Source of the DNA: Pelodera strongyloides
Lineage: Eukaryota > Nematoda > Chromadorea > Rhabditida > Rhabditidae
Assembly: GCA_036852015.1 (NCBI GenBank)
Contig: JAANDG010000091.1
Span: forward strand, 124,001 to 188,000
Direction: 5' to 3'
Length of the DNA stretch: 64,000 nt
The translations under genes and the position numbers were made by a program. This document shows, piece after piece, positions 49,301 through 60,000 of the stretch. Every line of letters begins with the position of its first letter. Position 1 is the first letter of the stretch. The notes below the pieces were generated by a model. It saw only the letters and a program-made list of their open reading frames with translations. It was not told the DNA's origin and made no database searches.

Positions 49301-52300
49301 GCCCTAGAGGTAAGTTATAGACGTTTATTTAAGCCCTTTATTTATAGCATACCTAGAGTTAAGGTTAGTTATAGTCGTTTATTTAAGCCCTAGAGGTAAG
49401 TTATAGACGTTTATTTAAGCCCTAGAGGTAAGTTATAGACGTTTATTTAAGCCCTAAAGGTTAGTTATAGTCGTTTATTTAAGCCCTAGAGGTAAGTTAT
49501 AGACGTTTATTTAAGCCCTAAAGGTTAGTTGCAGTCGTTTATTTAAGCCCTAGAGGTAAGTTATAGTCGTATATTTAAGATCCACTTTCAGCTTGTTCTT
49601 CGAGTGCAGTACACCTTCAGGTACAGTCAAGACTTTTCGAGAACAACGAACTAATCGCATGCTCTGTTATAATGGCCTTCAATTGTGGTGCTCTTGCACA
49701 CGTTTGCGGACTTTCCTTGGCGCGTGCTTGCAGTATTGGTGTGTCGGAATTAAATAATATCAAAGTATACCCCAAGGACCAAAATCTGACCTTTACATAA
49801 GTCTTTACTTAAGTTCAGTTTAAGTAAACATTACTTGGCCAATCTCTCCTGTACGGGATGAAGTCGTCCTTCAACCACGGATCCCAAGCCTTCCACCGTC
49901 GTAACGGCCTTTCCAAAAACAGCGCAAACCGGCAGAAGACAGGAATTGGCAGAGTAATGCCTAAATTTTTTTTAAATAAAGTATAAAGCGAAATGCTAGC
50001 CGGTACGATTGCCGTGGACGATCGTACAAAATTAGCATAGGATACATAGGATTTGCTTATCATATGCAAATTTTCCAAAGGGGCTAACAATTCGCTTTAA
50101 AATAAATATAGGGCACAGCAATTATTTTCAGATTACTGTATGTTGCAATTTTCAGGCTTCAGTTATAAATGGTTGTTGTCAAGTTCATTAGAACCGTATA
50201 CAAAGTGAGATAAGTAGACGCACACAAATAAAAAAGGGAGCTTCAGTAAAAAGTTATAAGACAATGAAAATAGCAAGTCTAAATAACAGGCATGTATTTT
50301 GCTTCGACAAATTCACAATAACAATAATACTGAGTGATTACAGTAACCCTACCTGATCTTATTTGTGCCCGGGTTCACGTCGGAAACCATTACTGTACAC
50401 GCACCGCATCCGCCTTCATTACAGCCGATCTTTGTTCCAGTTAAGTGAACTGAAGGAAACTGTATATAATCCCACACGCTGTAATCTATTCGGGACCAAA
50501 AATTCCAGCAGCGACCATTTCCTACCGTATGTAGTCTGTCAACAAATGATACAGTATTAATACCAGCCCTAAACATGTTTTGAGTGCCGAACCAAGGTTT
50601 TTACCTATTGTACTATTGTAGTTACTTACGATGATCTCTCAAGTAGACAGCCAACGTGGTCCTCGGATCAACTTTTCGATCTTCAATTCTCTTTCCGTTC
50701 ACGTAAAAGACGAGCACTTCGGTGTCGAACGCTTCGTACTCGGAACATACTGTAATGGGGATTTTTTTAACTATTTGAAAGGGAATATGTATGCCCTTTT
50801 TGAAGTTAAGCTGTATTAATAGACGGGTTTATTTCTCTCTGTTCAGTATTCGGTAGAAACGTGTACACTCCGGTGATTTTTCCATTTAGTTAACAACCAT
50901 TCGGAACAAGTCATAATATATACATCTGCAGTAAAAACTTTGATGATATATGCGACATCTGGTACAAATCGTCTTAAAGGAATATGTAGGCACTCAAAAT
51001 GAGCAAAACAACTGCGAAACTAGAGTTTCCACACCAGACATGAATTTAAGTAGGCGAATGAATATGTAAATTCGAATATTCTCATTTGCATGCAAATATG
51101 TCGCTGTTGCATGCTATATGCCGATGTATGCACACATATGCAAAAATTTTTGCTCCATCAGACTGCCGTGTAAGCCAGGGGGTCAAGCAACGCGTTTACT
51201 ATGGAAAAGATGAACTTTGAAAATCATTTTCTTTTAAATGGGAAACTTTTAACAATTTTTGTTGTGTTTTCCTTAATGAGGAACACACATTAATATAATA
51301 GTAATAAATATTATATTATTATTATTATATTAATGTGTGTTCCTCATTAAGGAAACAACAACAAAAAATTGTTAAAAGTTTCCCATTTTAAAAGAAAATG
51401 ATTTTCAAAGTTCATCTTTTCCATAGTAAACGCGTTGCTTGACCCCCTGGCTTACACGGCAGTGCTGATGGAGCAAAAATTTTTGCATATGTGTGCATAC
51501 ATCGGCATATAGCATGCAAAAGCGACATATTTGCATGCAAATGAGAATATTCGAATTTACATATTCATTCGCCTACTTAAATTCATGTCTGGTGTGGAAA
51601 CTCTAGTTTCGCAGTTGTTTTGCTCATTTTGAGTGCCTACATATTCCCTTTAAGACGATTTGTACCAGATGTCTGCATATATCGTCGAAGTTTTTACTGC
51701 AGATGTATATATTATGACTTGTTCCGCGTGGTTGTTAACTACATGGAAAAATCACCGGATGAGTGTACACGTTTCTACTCCGAAGACTGAACAAGAGAGA
51801 TATAGAAACCGGTGCATTCTTTTTGTTGGACAAAAACTATACCATAAGAGCTTATAGGGACGTAGTTTGATAACTCGTGATAGAACACGATACTACACTC
51901 AAGTTCCATCCAAACTCAATATTATACAACTTGTGTGAAGTGTGTTTTATTCGAGGAAAAATGCGGGTACATTTTGGATTGTCAGCAAAAGTTTTTTCAG
52001 TCGTTATCAATTCTTTCTGTAGCGTTTACAATAGAATAATCCGCAATCCGCCAGCTTCTTGTGACTTTTGGAAAGAAAAAGCACAATAATGCAGAAAAGA
52101 TCAGGTTCAAAACTAAGACAAAAGACGTCGAACTAATACAATACAGTATACTTTTAAATTACGAATAGTATAATCCAAAATACGAAAAAAATCTAAAAAA
52201 AAAAACGAAATTCTTTCCGGTTTTACGTTTGATTGGGTTCCTCGAAATCTACATCAGAAATGGTCGATTAATAAATTAGCTTACTGTTGTAATTATTGTT

Positions 52301-52444
52301 TCCATTCTTTCCTTTTACACCATTCGTACCATTCGATGAAAATCCGTTTGAGCCGTTAGTTTCATGATTAATTTCATGATTATTATTGCCGTTGAGTTCA
52401 TTATTGTGCCCATTTGCCTTTTTTAAAGGCGGAATAAGAACCAT
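36186..52444 (-). CDS. xdh-1: Xanthine dehydrogenase
   Basis: About 40 exons from ATG at 52444 to TAA at 36186. XDH oxidises hypoxanthine and xanthine to uric acid in purine catabolism and is a cytosolic molybdo-flavoprotein. Both 2Fe-2S domains are present: [19 protein letters not shown] (exon 50449-50353) with [20 protein letters not shown] (49175-49063) and [15 protein letters not shown] (48919-48837). The FAD domain shows [17 protein letters not shown] (about 46356-46282). The molybdenum domain shows [15 protein letters not shown] (42.3 kb), [11 protein letters not shown] (41.95 kb), [14 protein letters not shown] (40.93 kb), [16 protein letters not shown] (39.55 kb) and the catalytic-Glu motif [10 protein letters not shown] (36.64 kb). 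The protein ends [13 protein letters not shown]. Exon 1 (52444-52285) adds an unusual Asn/Gly-rich leader of about 50 residues, and its acceptor-like TTTCAG just before ATG could be a trans-splice site. Aldehyde oxidase is the alternative, less likely in a nematode. Confidence 0.93.
40005..40095. repeat. Short tandem TCCTTAGG(T/C) repeat in an XDH intron
   Basis: Irregular copies of GTCCTTAGGT and GGCGTTATG(C/T)CCTTAGG, about 20 bp each. Confidence 0.7.
41338..41501. mobile_element. MITE with GGGGTTT(A/G)CAAGTAT ends in an XDH intron
   Basis: The left end ATGGGGTTTACAAGTATCCC and the right end AGTATACTTGCAAACCCCAT are inverted. It is related to 27300-27418, and a fragment with the same end lies at 44640-44690. 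Confidence 0.75.
42072..42121. repeat. Poly(A) tract in an XDH intron
   Basis: An uninterrupted run of about 50 A. Confidence 0.95.
43190..43357. repeat. (GA)n-rich microsatellite in an XDH intron
   Basis: About 165 bp of GAGA with interruptions, just upstream (in XDH sense) of the exon at 43029-42905. The Ser/Leu- and Arg/Glu-rich frames it produces are artefacts. Confidence 0.95.
45299..45412. repeat. GC-rich fold-back in an XDH intron
   Basis: It runs from CGGCGTGCAAGCGGCGTG to CACGCGGCTTGCACGCC, an inverted pair with an internal GTGCATTTTTGCAC hairpin. It is related to 15155-15300. Confidence 0.65.
45957..46006. repeat. Duplicated edges of an XDH exon with the exon core missing
   Basis: CCTGATGATTTTCAGTATAA and the following AAATTACCTT repeat the intron/exon border at 45740-45773. 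They then jump directly to TTCATACACAC, which corresponds to 45853-45865 at the other side of that exon. About 80 bp of exon is absent from the copy. Confidence 0.55.
48617..48800. mobile_element. MITE-like element, relative of 21070-21262
   Basis: It carries TTTAAAGCGAAATATCGGCC near the left end, and shares GAGCTAAATTCGAG and ATACGTAA with the copy at 21 kb. The right end GTTTCAAAAACGGTAGTTCG is diverged. It sits in an XDH intron. Confidence 0.6.
49179..49575. repeat. 32-bp minisatellite abutting an XDH splice acceptor
   Basis: About 12 copies of a 32-bp unit (GCCCTAGAGGTAAGTTATAG, then ACGTTTATTTAA), with one longer irregular unit near 49340. On the XDH strand each unit reads CTTACCTCTAGGGC. 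The array begins exactly at the CTCTAG acceptor of the exon that ends at 49175, so the acceptor lies in the first unit. Confidence 0.9.
49974..50104. mobile_element. Short MITE with TTAAAGCGAA-type ends in an XDH intron
   Basis: ATAAAGCGAAATGCTAGCC on the left and GGGGCTAACAATTCGCTTTAA on the right are inverted. The interior of about 90 bp is non-coding. Confidence 0.65.
50776..50822 (-). mobile_element. Severed end of a TTAA MITE
   Basis: On the minus strand this reads TATTAATACAGCTTAACTTC and on to CATATTCCCTTTC, which is the far end of the MITE family. This is exactly the part missing from the MITE sequences in the adjacent 1-kb palindrome. Confidence 0.75.
50823..51805. repeat. 1-kb near-perfect palindrome in XDH intron 1
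   Basis: The centre is at about 51311 (ACACACATTAATA..TATTAATGTGTGT). Arms of about 490 bp are nearly identical. They contain a MITE copy (50975-51295 plus, 51330-51655 minus) and about 150 bp of flanking sequence (CGACATCTGGTACAAATCGT; GTAGAAACGTGTACACTC). It lies between XDH exons 1 (52285) and 2 (50749). Confidence 0.9.
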
Positions 52445-52847
52445 TTTCCTGAAATGGCGTAATATTTAAATGAAATAAACTACTAAAAAACTATATCCAG
52501 TCAAAATTATGAAAATTAACTAATAGAGTTACCAAAAATTTCTGAGGAGCAATTGGAATATATATCCATATAGAATTTATTTCGTAAATGTTGAGGAAAA
52601 ACAAGTAATTCAAGTTTACATAAATCGAATTATCCATCTAACCGTAACGTAAACAAATGATGATTGATTTCGACATGGAATGATTTCAAGATGCAACTCT
52701 TGTTTAGAAAGAAACTAAATTCCAATGTAAATGCAATATTCCATGAGGATAAAAACTTGGTTAATAAAACACAAATTACAATCAAATGGTCGCGTTGAAA
52801 GCTACACAGGAAAACGAAATAATTGCCGAAAACAAGAAAACCCGCCG

Positions 52848-53006
52848 CCGGCCCGTCACCAAATGGTTTTCACCGAAAAACCATCTGGTGACTGGTTTGT
52901 GACTGGTACATGACCAGTTGTTGACCAGTTGAAGACGGTTTTCGATGAAACTTGGTCACAACCTGGTCACGACATATGATCACCAAATGGGTTCACCCAT
53001 TTCCAA
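52848..53006. repeat. GGTGAC/GTCACC fold-back repeat, copy 2
   Basis: It carries CCCGTCACCAAATGGTTTTC, TGGTGACTGGTTTGTGACTG and GATCACCAAATGGGTTCACC, related to 20130-20345. Confidence 0.55.
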
Positions 53007-55867
53007 TGTAATCGGAAGACATCAATTCGTTTATCAAATAATCATGCAAGCGATCAGTCAAATCAAATGGGTTTTTGTCAGCACGTGTTCACATTTATAA
53101 AAAGAGGGATGAACCAGAAATGCAAAACTAAAATAGAGTGTCAGCTAAAACCACCAACATTTTAATCCTGCGAAAATATTGTAAACCAGCGTGGCGTGCG
53201 GAAGCATAGTATGAGGATATCATATAACATTGGAGACTTCTGGGTTCTACATAATAATTCGTGAAGGAAATTCATTAAAATTCTTCCGTGAACCCTTTCA
53301 ATCACTTTTTTTGTCTTTCTCTCTTTCTACTTTGCATTCACAGATAAACCATGGGAAAGATAACACACACTTGATGGGAATTTCTTTTACTTTTTCTTCA
53401 CAAAGGGTTGCGTTGACTACAGAAAAATGTCTCTGTGTGAGAAATATAGTATAGAGATGGTTAACTGAGGTAACTGTAGATTGTAGATTATATTGAATGC
53501 TGCAAAAATATTTCAGCTCCGTTCATTTAATTGCACAATACATTTAAAGGTCATTGGAAAAAATGGAGCAATAAAATTCCAGCATCTTATGTTTTTGATC
53601 TCTATATATAACCATATGACGATATATTGCAGAATTGATCGCGGAATTGATACCGTATGTTAAGTTTGTAGGGAAAGTTTGTAGCTGGTATTCCCAACTA
53701 GAACTTTTCTCTATGAGAAAAGCAGTACAATACTATATATGTCCGTCTTTTATATGGGTAAAATTCGGTGTCAGGGAGTGCAATGGTAGAAAGTGGTGTA
53801 TGTCTTATCTCCATTTGCATTTACAACGTGAAGAAAAGCTGTAAATTGTATATGATCGAAAGTGCCTATCTTTACAATACTTCTAGATGACGGCTGAAAA
53901 TAGCGAGCGATGTAAGGAACTGAATTCAATCTTGTCGAAAGTTGGGAGAAAATGTTTCTAGTAAATAACATGATATGAACTTATAATTGCTCCTCGATGA
54001 ATTTGATTGTAAGTATTAACCCAATCCAAGAGATATTACCAAGCACACCCTTCTAAACTTTTCCCAACGTTTATCGGGGTAAGAATAAGTATTTCTTAAA
54101 TGACGTAAAATAGGAATAAACCGCGAATGGACTCTTTATCACGGCACACTAATCTATATTGCTTATCAATTATATCAGTCGCAATGTGAGGACCACGTGT
54201 TCATGTAGAAGAAAAAGAACAAGGAAACAGATCACAATACTGAAATATTTCACCAAAATGTGATCAATGGTATTGCTTCAATAATCATCCTATGACCTCT
54301 GATTTGGAAATATTCCCTTTGTTCAGAGAATCACCCATAGCCATTAGAGGCATTTTGGTCAATTTGATGAACAAAAGTGCTAAACCTAGGCACATAACTA
54401 ATCAAAAACATGATAGCCTAAAGACCGATCAACCTAAAAACCTAATAATAAGCATACGCCTAATTGTGAGTCTAACAAACTAGAAATCGTGAAGAATCGA
54501 ATTTAACGTGTGCTCGCAAATAAAGCCTGATGCTACATGACGAGACGTCAAGGTAATGAAGTTATCACGGTTCGTTACGAGGAAACAAGACGCCTTGTCA
54601 TTTTTTTGTAAAAAATGACAATACGGTGTTGACTTAGTTAAACAAAAAGCTTTACTCATTGAGAGATAGACAGAAAAAATATCATAGAAGTGCGTGAAAT
54701 AAGTAATGAGTACATCAACGTGATACTTCGCGCTATCGCCGCACACAAACACGCATGCTAGACGGGGTGCGCGGCCGCACTGTGGCCGGCTTTTTTTTGT
54801 GCGCGGCAATGGCGGGGAGTTTCAACAGTGAAGATGAGCACGTGCAAGACGCAAGAGGCCAACTTCTAACTCTCACGAGTAAATAAAATCTTTTTTATAT
54901 GCTCGCTACTGTTTGAAAGACTTTTGATACTTTCAAGTTCGGAAGCGCGCAACACAATTCCACACATCGAGAGATCAGAATAAAAAAAATAGCAAAGAGA
55001 TAATAAACAAAAAAAGGAGAATCTTCACGCCGACTTGTGTACTGGCGAGAACGTATTTACTAGTTGACAATATTATAAATATTTACTTTTATTGAGACTA
55101 AACGGAGCTACTGATTAGAAGTTCAGAGCAAGCAAAAAACGCGCATGACCGTGTCTGGTTCTGTTCTTCAAGTCGTTAGAATGCAAATAGTGAAATTTTT
55201 ATGATGGTGAGGTGCAATAGATTATAGATAATAGATATGTCGGTTTTTTCACAGTGCGAATCGATTAAACCTATTCTGATGGCTTCTCAACATATATCTA
55301 CAACCTGAAATTGTTCAAATTTACACAGATGAATAAATAAATTTAATAAAAAGTAATGTGATGAACTAATTGAATATGGGTGACACCCATATTCCCATAT
55401 CTTCTAAGAATGAGTTGTTGCTAGGCTCTAGCTAAACTGTAAATGAACAGATAGCTAGGTCCGCATCTCATATCTGAGTGATACTTATACGGTCAATCAC
55501 AAAATTGGCCTAAATCAAATGGTAGAGAATCGAAGATCAAAATACAGAATAGTGGACAAGGTGAGATAAGATTATGATAAGGAAATGTTGAGCGCACGTG
55601 ATGGCGGAATCCTTCTTATGTATTAACGAACGCTAAGCTAAAGACGATAGAGAATCGTTCCGTGTCTTTTAGTCTTTTCGCACCAAAATATGAGAAAACT
55701 TTGTGGCACATGATAGGATACGGATCACCAATTATAATAAAGCAACTAAATAATAATACTAATACAAAAAATACCAAGTTCCGGGTACTTTATGCAAGGT
55801 AGGGTTCAATACCATATTCAGCGCTTATATGCCTTGTTCGTCCGAGGCTCCGAGCAGATACTGTGGA

Positions 55868-55957
55868 AATTTGGCCGGTGCGCGTCTTAAACTGGCCCGG
55901 ATGGGGAGCCACACCTGGCACCACCCTTATATGGACCGCGCACCGGCCAAAGTTTCC
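55868..55957. repeat. Hairpin element with AATTTGGCCGGTGCGCG arms
   Basis: GAAATTTGGCCGGTGCGCG and CGCGCACCGGCCAAAGTTTC are inverted around about 50 bp. It is followed by a direct repeat of CTAGTTAACAAGTTT. Confidence 0.65.
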
Positions 55958-56179
55958 GCTGTATCTAGTTAACAAGTTTATCTAGTTAACAAGTTTGTCT
56001 TCAGGCGGCTTATTCTAAATACCAGGGGGCGATCTCCACTTCAGAGGCACTGACCAGATATCGAATAGGAATTAGAGGCAACGGTGATCCTCTGGACTAT
56101 CCAACAACCAAGATCATCTTCCAATTGACAAACGGTTGTCCTTATTACAGCGTTCATCAGTTTACTACATCGGAAACTA

Positions 56180-56390
56180 AAAACCCCGATTTCGCCCCGA
56201 TCAAGTCCCTCAAAAAAGCGGGCCGTGATCGGGGCGAAATCGGGGTTTTTCGACAAATGATCGGGGCGAAATCGGAGTTTTGGGAAATAATCGGGGCGAA
56301 ATCGGGGTTTTTCGACAAATGATCGGGGCAAAATCGGGGTTTTTTGACAAATGATCAGGGCGAAATCGGGGTTTTCACTTTCCTGTGCAT
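56180..56390. repeat. Satellite of GATCGGGGCGAAATCGGGGT units
   Basis: Four to five direct units of about 32-34 bp on the right face one inverted unit on the left (AACCCCGATTTCGCCCCGAT), separated by AAGTCCCTCAAAAAAGCGGG. The same AAAACCCCGAT word occurs at 12231 and 13010. Confidence 0.8.
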
Positions 56391-57719
56391 TGACAAAAGC
56401 ATAATAAGGAATATCCTCATGGATTCATGGCTTAGAAAAAATTGCTGATTAGGTTAGTGACATGCGTAAGTTGAGTGCAAAGGCTTCTATTCTATTAACT
56501 TCATGCTTGAATTAAAATAAGTTCGGAAAAGTATGTAGTTCCTAGTGTAGATTTTCACAGTAGTCATAAAATAGTGTTTAGTAATATAATGCGAATTTAG
56601 CGCCATTAATTTTATCTGTCAATAGTAATTCATTAGTACCACTCTTTTATTTGGGTGGCTTGCGCCTACGTAGATCGACTTTAGACTTAGACTGCCAACT
56701 AATTTAAAAAAAAAATGCAACAAAAAGGAAATTAGTTTACTCTGTATTGGTGACACCCATTCTATTGCGAGACAGAATAATTCTTACAAAACCAACCTCG
56801 TTCTTCGTGTGTTTCAATGATAACGAAATATCTTATTGTTCCTCCGATCATAATAAACACGATTAAGTTTAACAGATGTCTTATTATTCTGCCGATCATA
56901 ATAAGCACGATTAAATTTAACAATCTTTTCCTATATCCATCAATGAAGCTTCACTATTTTGCAGTCGTATTTTAGACAAAACGTGGTGCGTTCTAAACCC
57001 CGCGCGCACGCTACCGTATCGGGGCAATATTTTAAAAAGGCGCGGCGCGCGCCCTTTTTTCAATCGATGTTCGAGAAGCAAAATTTTGTAGACGTCACCG
57101 GCGCGGCGGATCCGGAACTTTTTTCGGTGTTTTTGGTGTTATTTTCGGTATGTATGTGTTAAGTTTGTTTTAGTTTTATTTGTTTGTGGAACTTTGTGGA
57201 ATTTGTTTTTTTGTACCTGTGTATATCTATTATGCGACTTCGTGCGTAATTTGATTTAGTAAATTGTTCATCGCGAACATTTTATTTTGTTGTGGGACTT
57301 GCCGGCAATGGTCCGCAAAAAAATGCGAAAGGGCGCAACATGTTTAACTGTCTGTGGTCTCTTAGCTTTAAACACTATTTCCTTTTTCGCTCCGGGACTT
57401 TTTCACACTTTGCCTGATGCGCACTTTTCGCGATCTTACTGTAACTGCGCATAATTTTGCTAACATGGATGGCAGTTTCGCATGCGAATTCGCGCGAAAG
57501 CGTAACATAAATACTCTATAAACGATTAGTGTGATATGTGCACCAGTCCGGATTCAACAACAGACAATCAAACCCGTGGACGCGCTTCTGTGTGGATTCT
57601 CAGATATGTTTTTTTTACATTTCGTAGCAGTTTCGCTGCATTGCACATGGGGCTGTGTATTCAAGTGAGTGTGCGCTTGATTTTGCATTGTAAATTGGTG
57701 ATTGCTGGTTAGGGACTCC

Positions 57720-57778
57720 CGACTACCTGGTCCGGTGGAGTGATGTGAATCGCTCCAGTTGCTCCGAGAAGGTAGTCG
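57720..57778 (+). ncRNA. Candidate structured RNA, hairpin copy A
   Basis: The outer stem pairs 57720-57728 with 57770-57778 (CGACTACCT/AGGTAGTCG). The inner stem pairs 57736-57743 with 57750-57757 (TGGAGTGA/TCGCTCCA). The internal loop has 7 nt on the 5' side (GGTCCGG) and 12 nt on the 3' side ending CTCCGAGA. Copy B at 58378 has the same geometry with changed stem bases. GGTCCGG recalls the GGUCCGA element of Y RNAs and nematode stem-bulge RNAs, but the match is short and the assignment is speculative. A minus-strand open frame (57709-58104) overlaps it and has no family support. Confidence 0.35.
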
Positions 57779-58377
57779 TGACCCTTTCTTTCGAAAGCCC
57801 TTTTGCCGTGTAAAATCAAGCGTTCCCCTTGACTACATGGAATCATGTGCAATGTTTCCAAACTGTTTGATTTCGTAATCACTTTATTATTTCTTCTCGA
57901 CTTTTTCTTGTTTCTTGTTCTGAGAAATATACTCACTGTTGGCTTATTCAGGTGCTGGTATTCGAATTGCTCGAGGAGGCTTCTTGGATTTGGACGGACT
58001 GGACGCCATTGTGCTCTCTCCACCAGACGACGGCTTCTCATGTGCCGATGCGATGCGGAGTACCACTCACTCATGCTTAACCCTTGGACTTCACGGGTAG
58101 GCATGTTTTCCTTTTGCTCCCAGCTAGAATTTCTGATTTTGCTTGTTATTCTACGACACGAGACATCACAGTGTTACTGCCCACCACTGCCTTAACTAAT
58201 TGATTCTCTTTTGCCCGTTTCCATTAACAGGGTTAGTAACACTGCTATTTCTCGTATCTGTAGTTATACGTCTTGTAAATTAGCTATATAACGTGTTGTT
58301 CCGTGACATTTGGTCCAATGTACTCAGGCAGTGTGTGCTAGAGTTCCTGCTGCACATCGGCCGTTGTTGCGGAAACT

Positions 58378-58441
58378 CATGATTACTTGGGCCGGTGAAA
58401 TGATGTGCATTCATTTCAATCTCTCCGAGAAAGTGATCATG
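58378..58441 (+). ncRNA. Candidate structured RNA, hairpin copy B
   Basis: The outer stem pairs CATGATTACTT with AAGTGATCATG (58378-58388 with 58431-58441, one G-T pair). The inner stem is TGAAATGA/TCATTTCA (58396-58403 with 58411-58418). The 7-nt loop is GGGCCGG and the 12-nt loop ends CTCCGAGA. Loop lengths equal those of copy A while both stems carry paired substitutions. Confidence 0.35.
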
Positions 58442-58649
58442 TCTTTCCAATTCAACTGCCCGATTTGCAGTAAGAAATCAGTCATACACCCTCGAGCACG
58501 TAGGAACATTTGCTGTGGAACAAGACATCCACCATGTGATCATATTTCCTTTCGGTTAAAGCTGCTTATTCCTTTTTTGTATGTTTGTATTTGGATCCAA
58601 GTAAGAAATTTATGTGGGTGAGAAGATTCAGACAGTTGTGGTTGGGTTC

Positions 58650-60000
58650 ACTAAAGTTAATCTCTATTTTGATATATGTAGCCCTTTTTAGTTAAGCGTC
58701 TTTGTTTAAGATGTTAGACGATTATCTTATGTTAACAAAATACCTTTCCGGGCGATTATTGGAACTCTTGGACGATGGACAATTGTGGAATTTGGCTAGT
58801 GGTTGACTGATGGATAGCTCTCGGTGTTGGAGATTCCTTCTGTTTCAAGCCTGCACCTGCTGACCTGATCACCACCCAGAAGAAAGCTTACATTTTGCCC
58901 GTGCCCTGTTCGTTATAAGCCGAGTTGTTTAAGATTTGTGCTGCCTTCGATTGAATGACGCTACAACAACCATATCTCCCCCTAATAAAGATGGGGAGGT
59001 ATGTATCCGTCCGCCGTTTTTTTTTGACACGTCACATCAAATTCTCTGAGCCACGTTGGGACGCTACTTATTGCATGGTACGCGTGATGCTGATGATGTG
59101 TTCCTTTATATTTTCCCTTTTACGGCGCCGATACTGCTGTGTACCGATGTCTAACTTTATGCTGATGTTTGATCCACTGTTGCTTTCTTTGGCTATGTTT
59201 GAGTGGGTGTTCTCTATGTTCACAGGCCATTTACCGTAGCTGGCGTGAGACCTGTCGGTAAAGTGCGTCAGATCATATAGAGTCTGGGAATTTCATGTGA
59301 TTCATCCGCCTGTTTTCTTTCGTCTTATGTTTTCGTTATGTTTTCGTTCATGGCGCTGTATGGGCGAATTGACGGTCTTGTTTTGTTTTATATTCCGTCG
59401 CTTCTGAAAGTTAGGCCGTCGCGGAGCTCCAGCTGAAACTGATTTGCAAGCAATGAGTTGCTTTATTTTTGTGTTGATACATATCATCTGCTCTCGGTCG
59501 GGGGGTCGGGTAATTTAAAATTGATCTGTTGGGTAGATTGTTAACATATGTAATTTGAGTGCTTTTTTGTCTTGGTCTACATCGCTCGTCTGTACGTGGG
59601 ATTAATAGTATATAATTTCTTTGTTCTCTCCCGTATAGTGTTCATAACAGTCGATTATCATGCGATTTATTTCATGGTGAGATTGATTAGGATGGCCAGT
59701 TTGTAGTTTCCGTTGCACGTTTCTAGTGTGTCTTTAGCTTCTAGCATTAGCAGTACTGTTTCAGAGCTTTTACCTCATTCTTTTAAATCAAGTGTTTTTT
59801 CATTATGTATATCTCTAGGGCATTTTATCAGTACTGTTTCGGAGCTTTTACCTCGTTTCGTTTTAAATCGTGTATTTTTTCATCGCCGTGTATCTACGGC
59901 CTTTCATACATAAGTTGCTTACTTCCATTGTTTTCGATTATTGCATTGACTTTCAGAATGGCACACGGTTCCATAGCATTGTCTTTATTTTATACCAGCC
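58650..60000. other. Intergenic, T-rich on plus strand, with a local duplication
   Basis: At 59750-59900 a unit of about 90 bp is repeated twice: CAGTACTGTTTC(A/G)GAGCTTTTACCTC followed by TTTTAAATC. No exon is supported; the 94-codon frame at 58955-59239 lacks splice context. Confidence 0.4.

Larger units (their letters stand above)
52450..57700. other. Intergenic, no gene supported
   Basis: AT-rich DNA upstream of XDH. Recognisable pieces are the GGTGAC fold-back at 52848-53006, a hairpin element at 55868-55957, the GATCGGGG satellite at 56180-56390 and a CG-rich block at 56995-57115. Frames such as 54480-54809 (minus) have neither family nor splice signals. The XDH promoter presumably lies near 52.5 kb, but I see no clear element. 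Confidence 0.4.

Noticed and set aside
57709..58104. 131-codon minus-strand open frame
   Set aside because: It overlaps hairpin copy A. The related copy B has a stop in the equivalent frame, and conservation follows RNA pairing, not codons.
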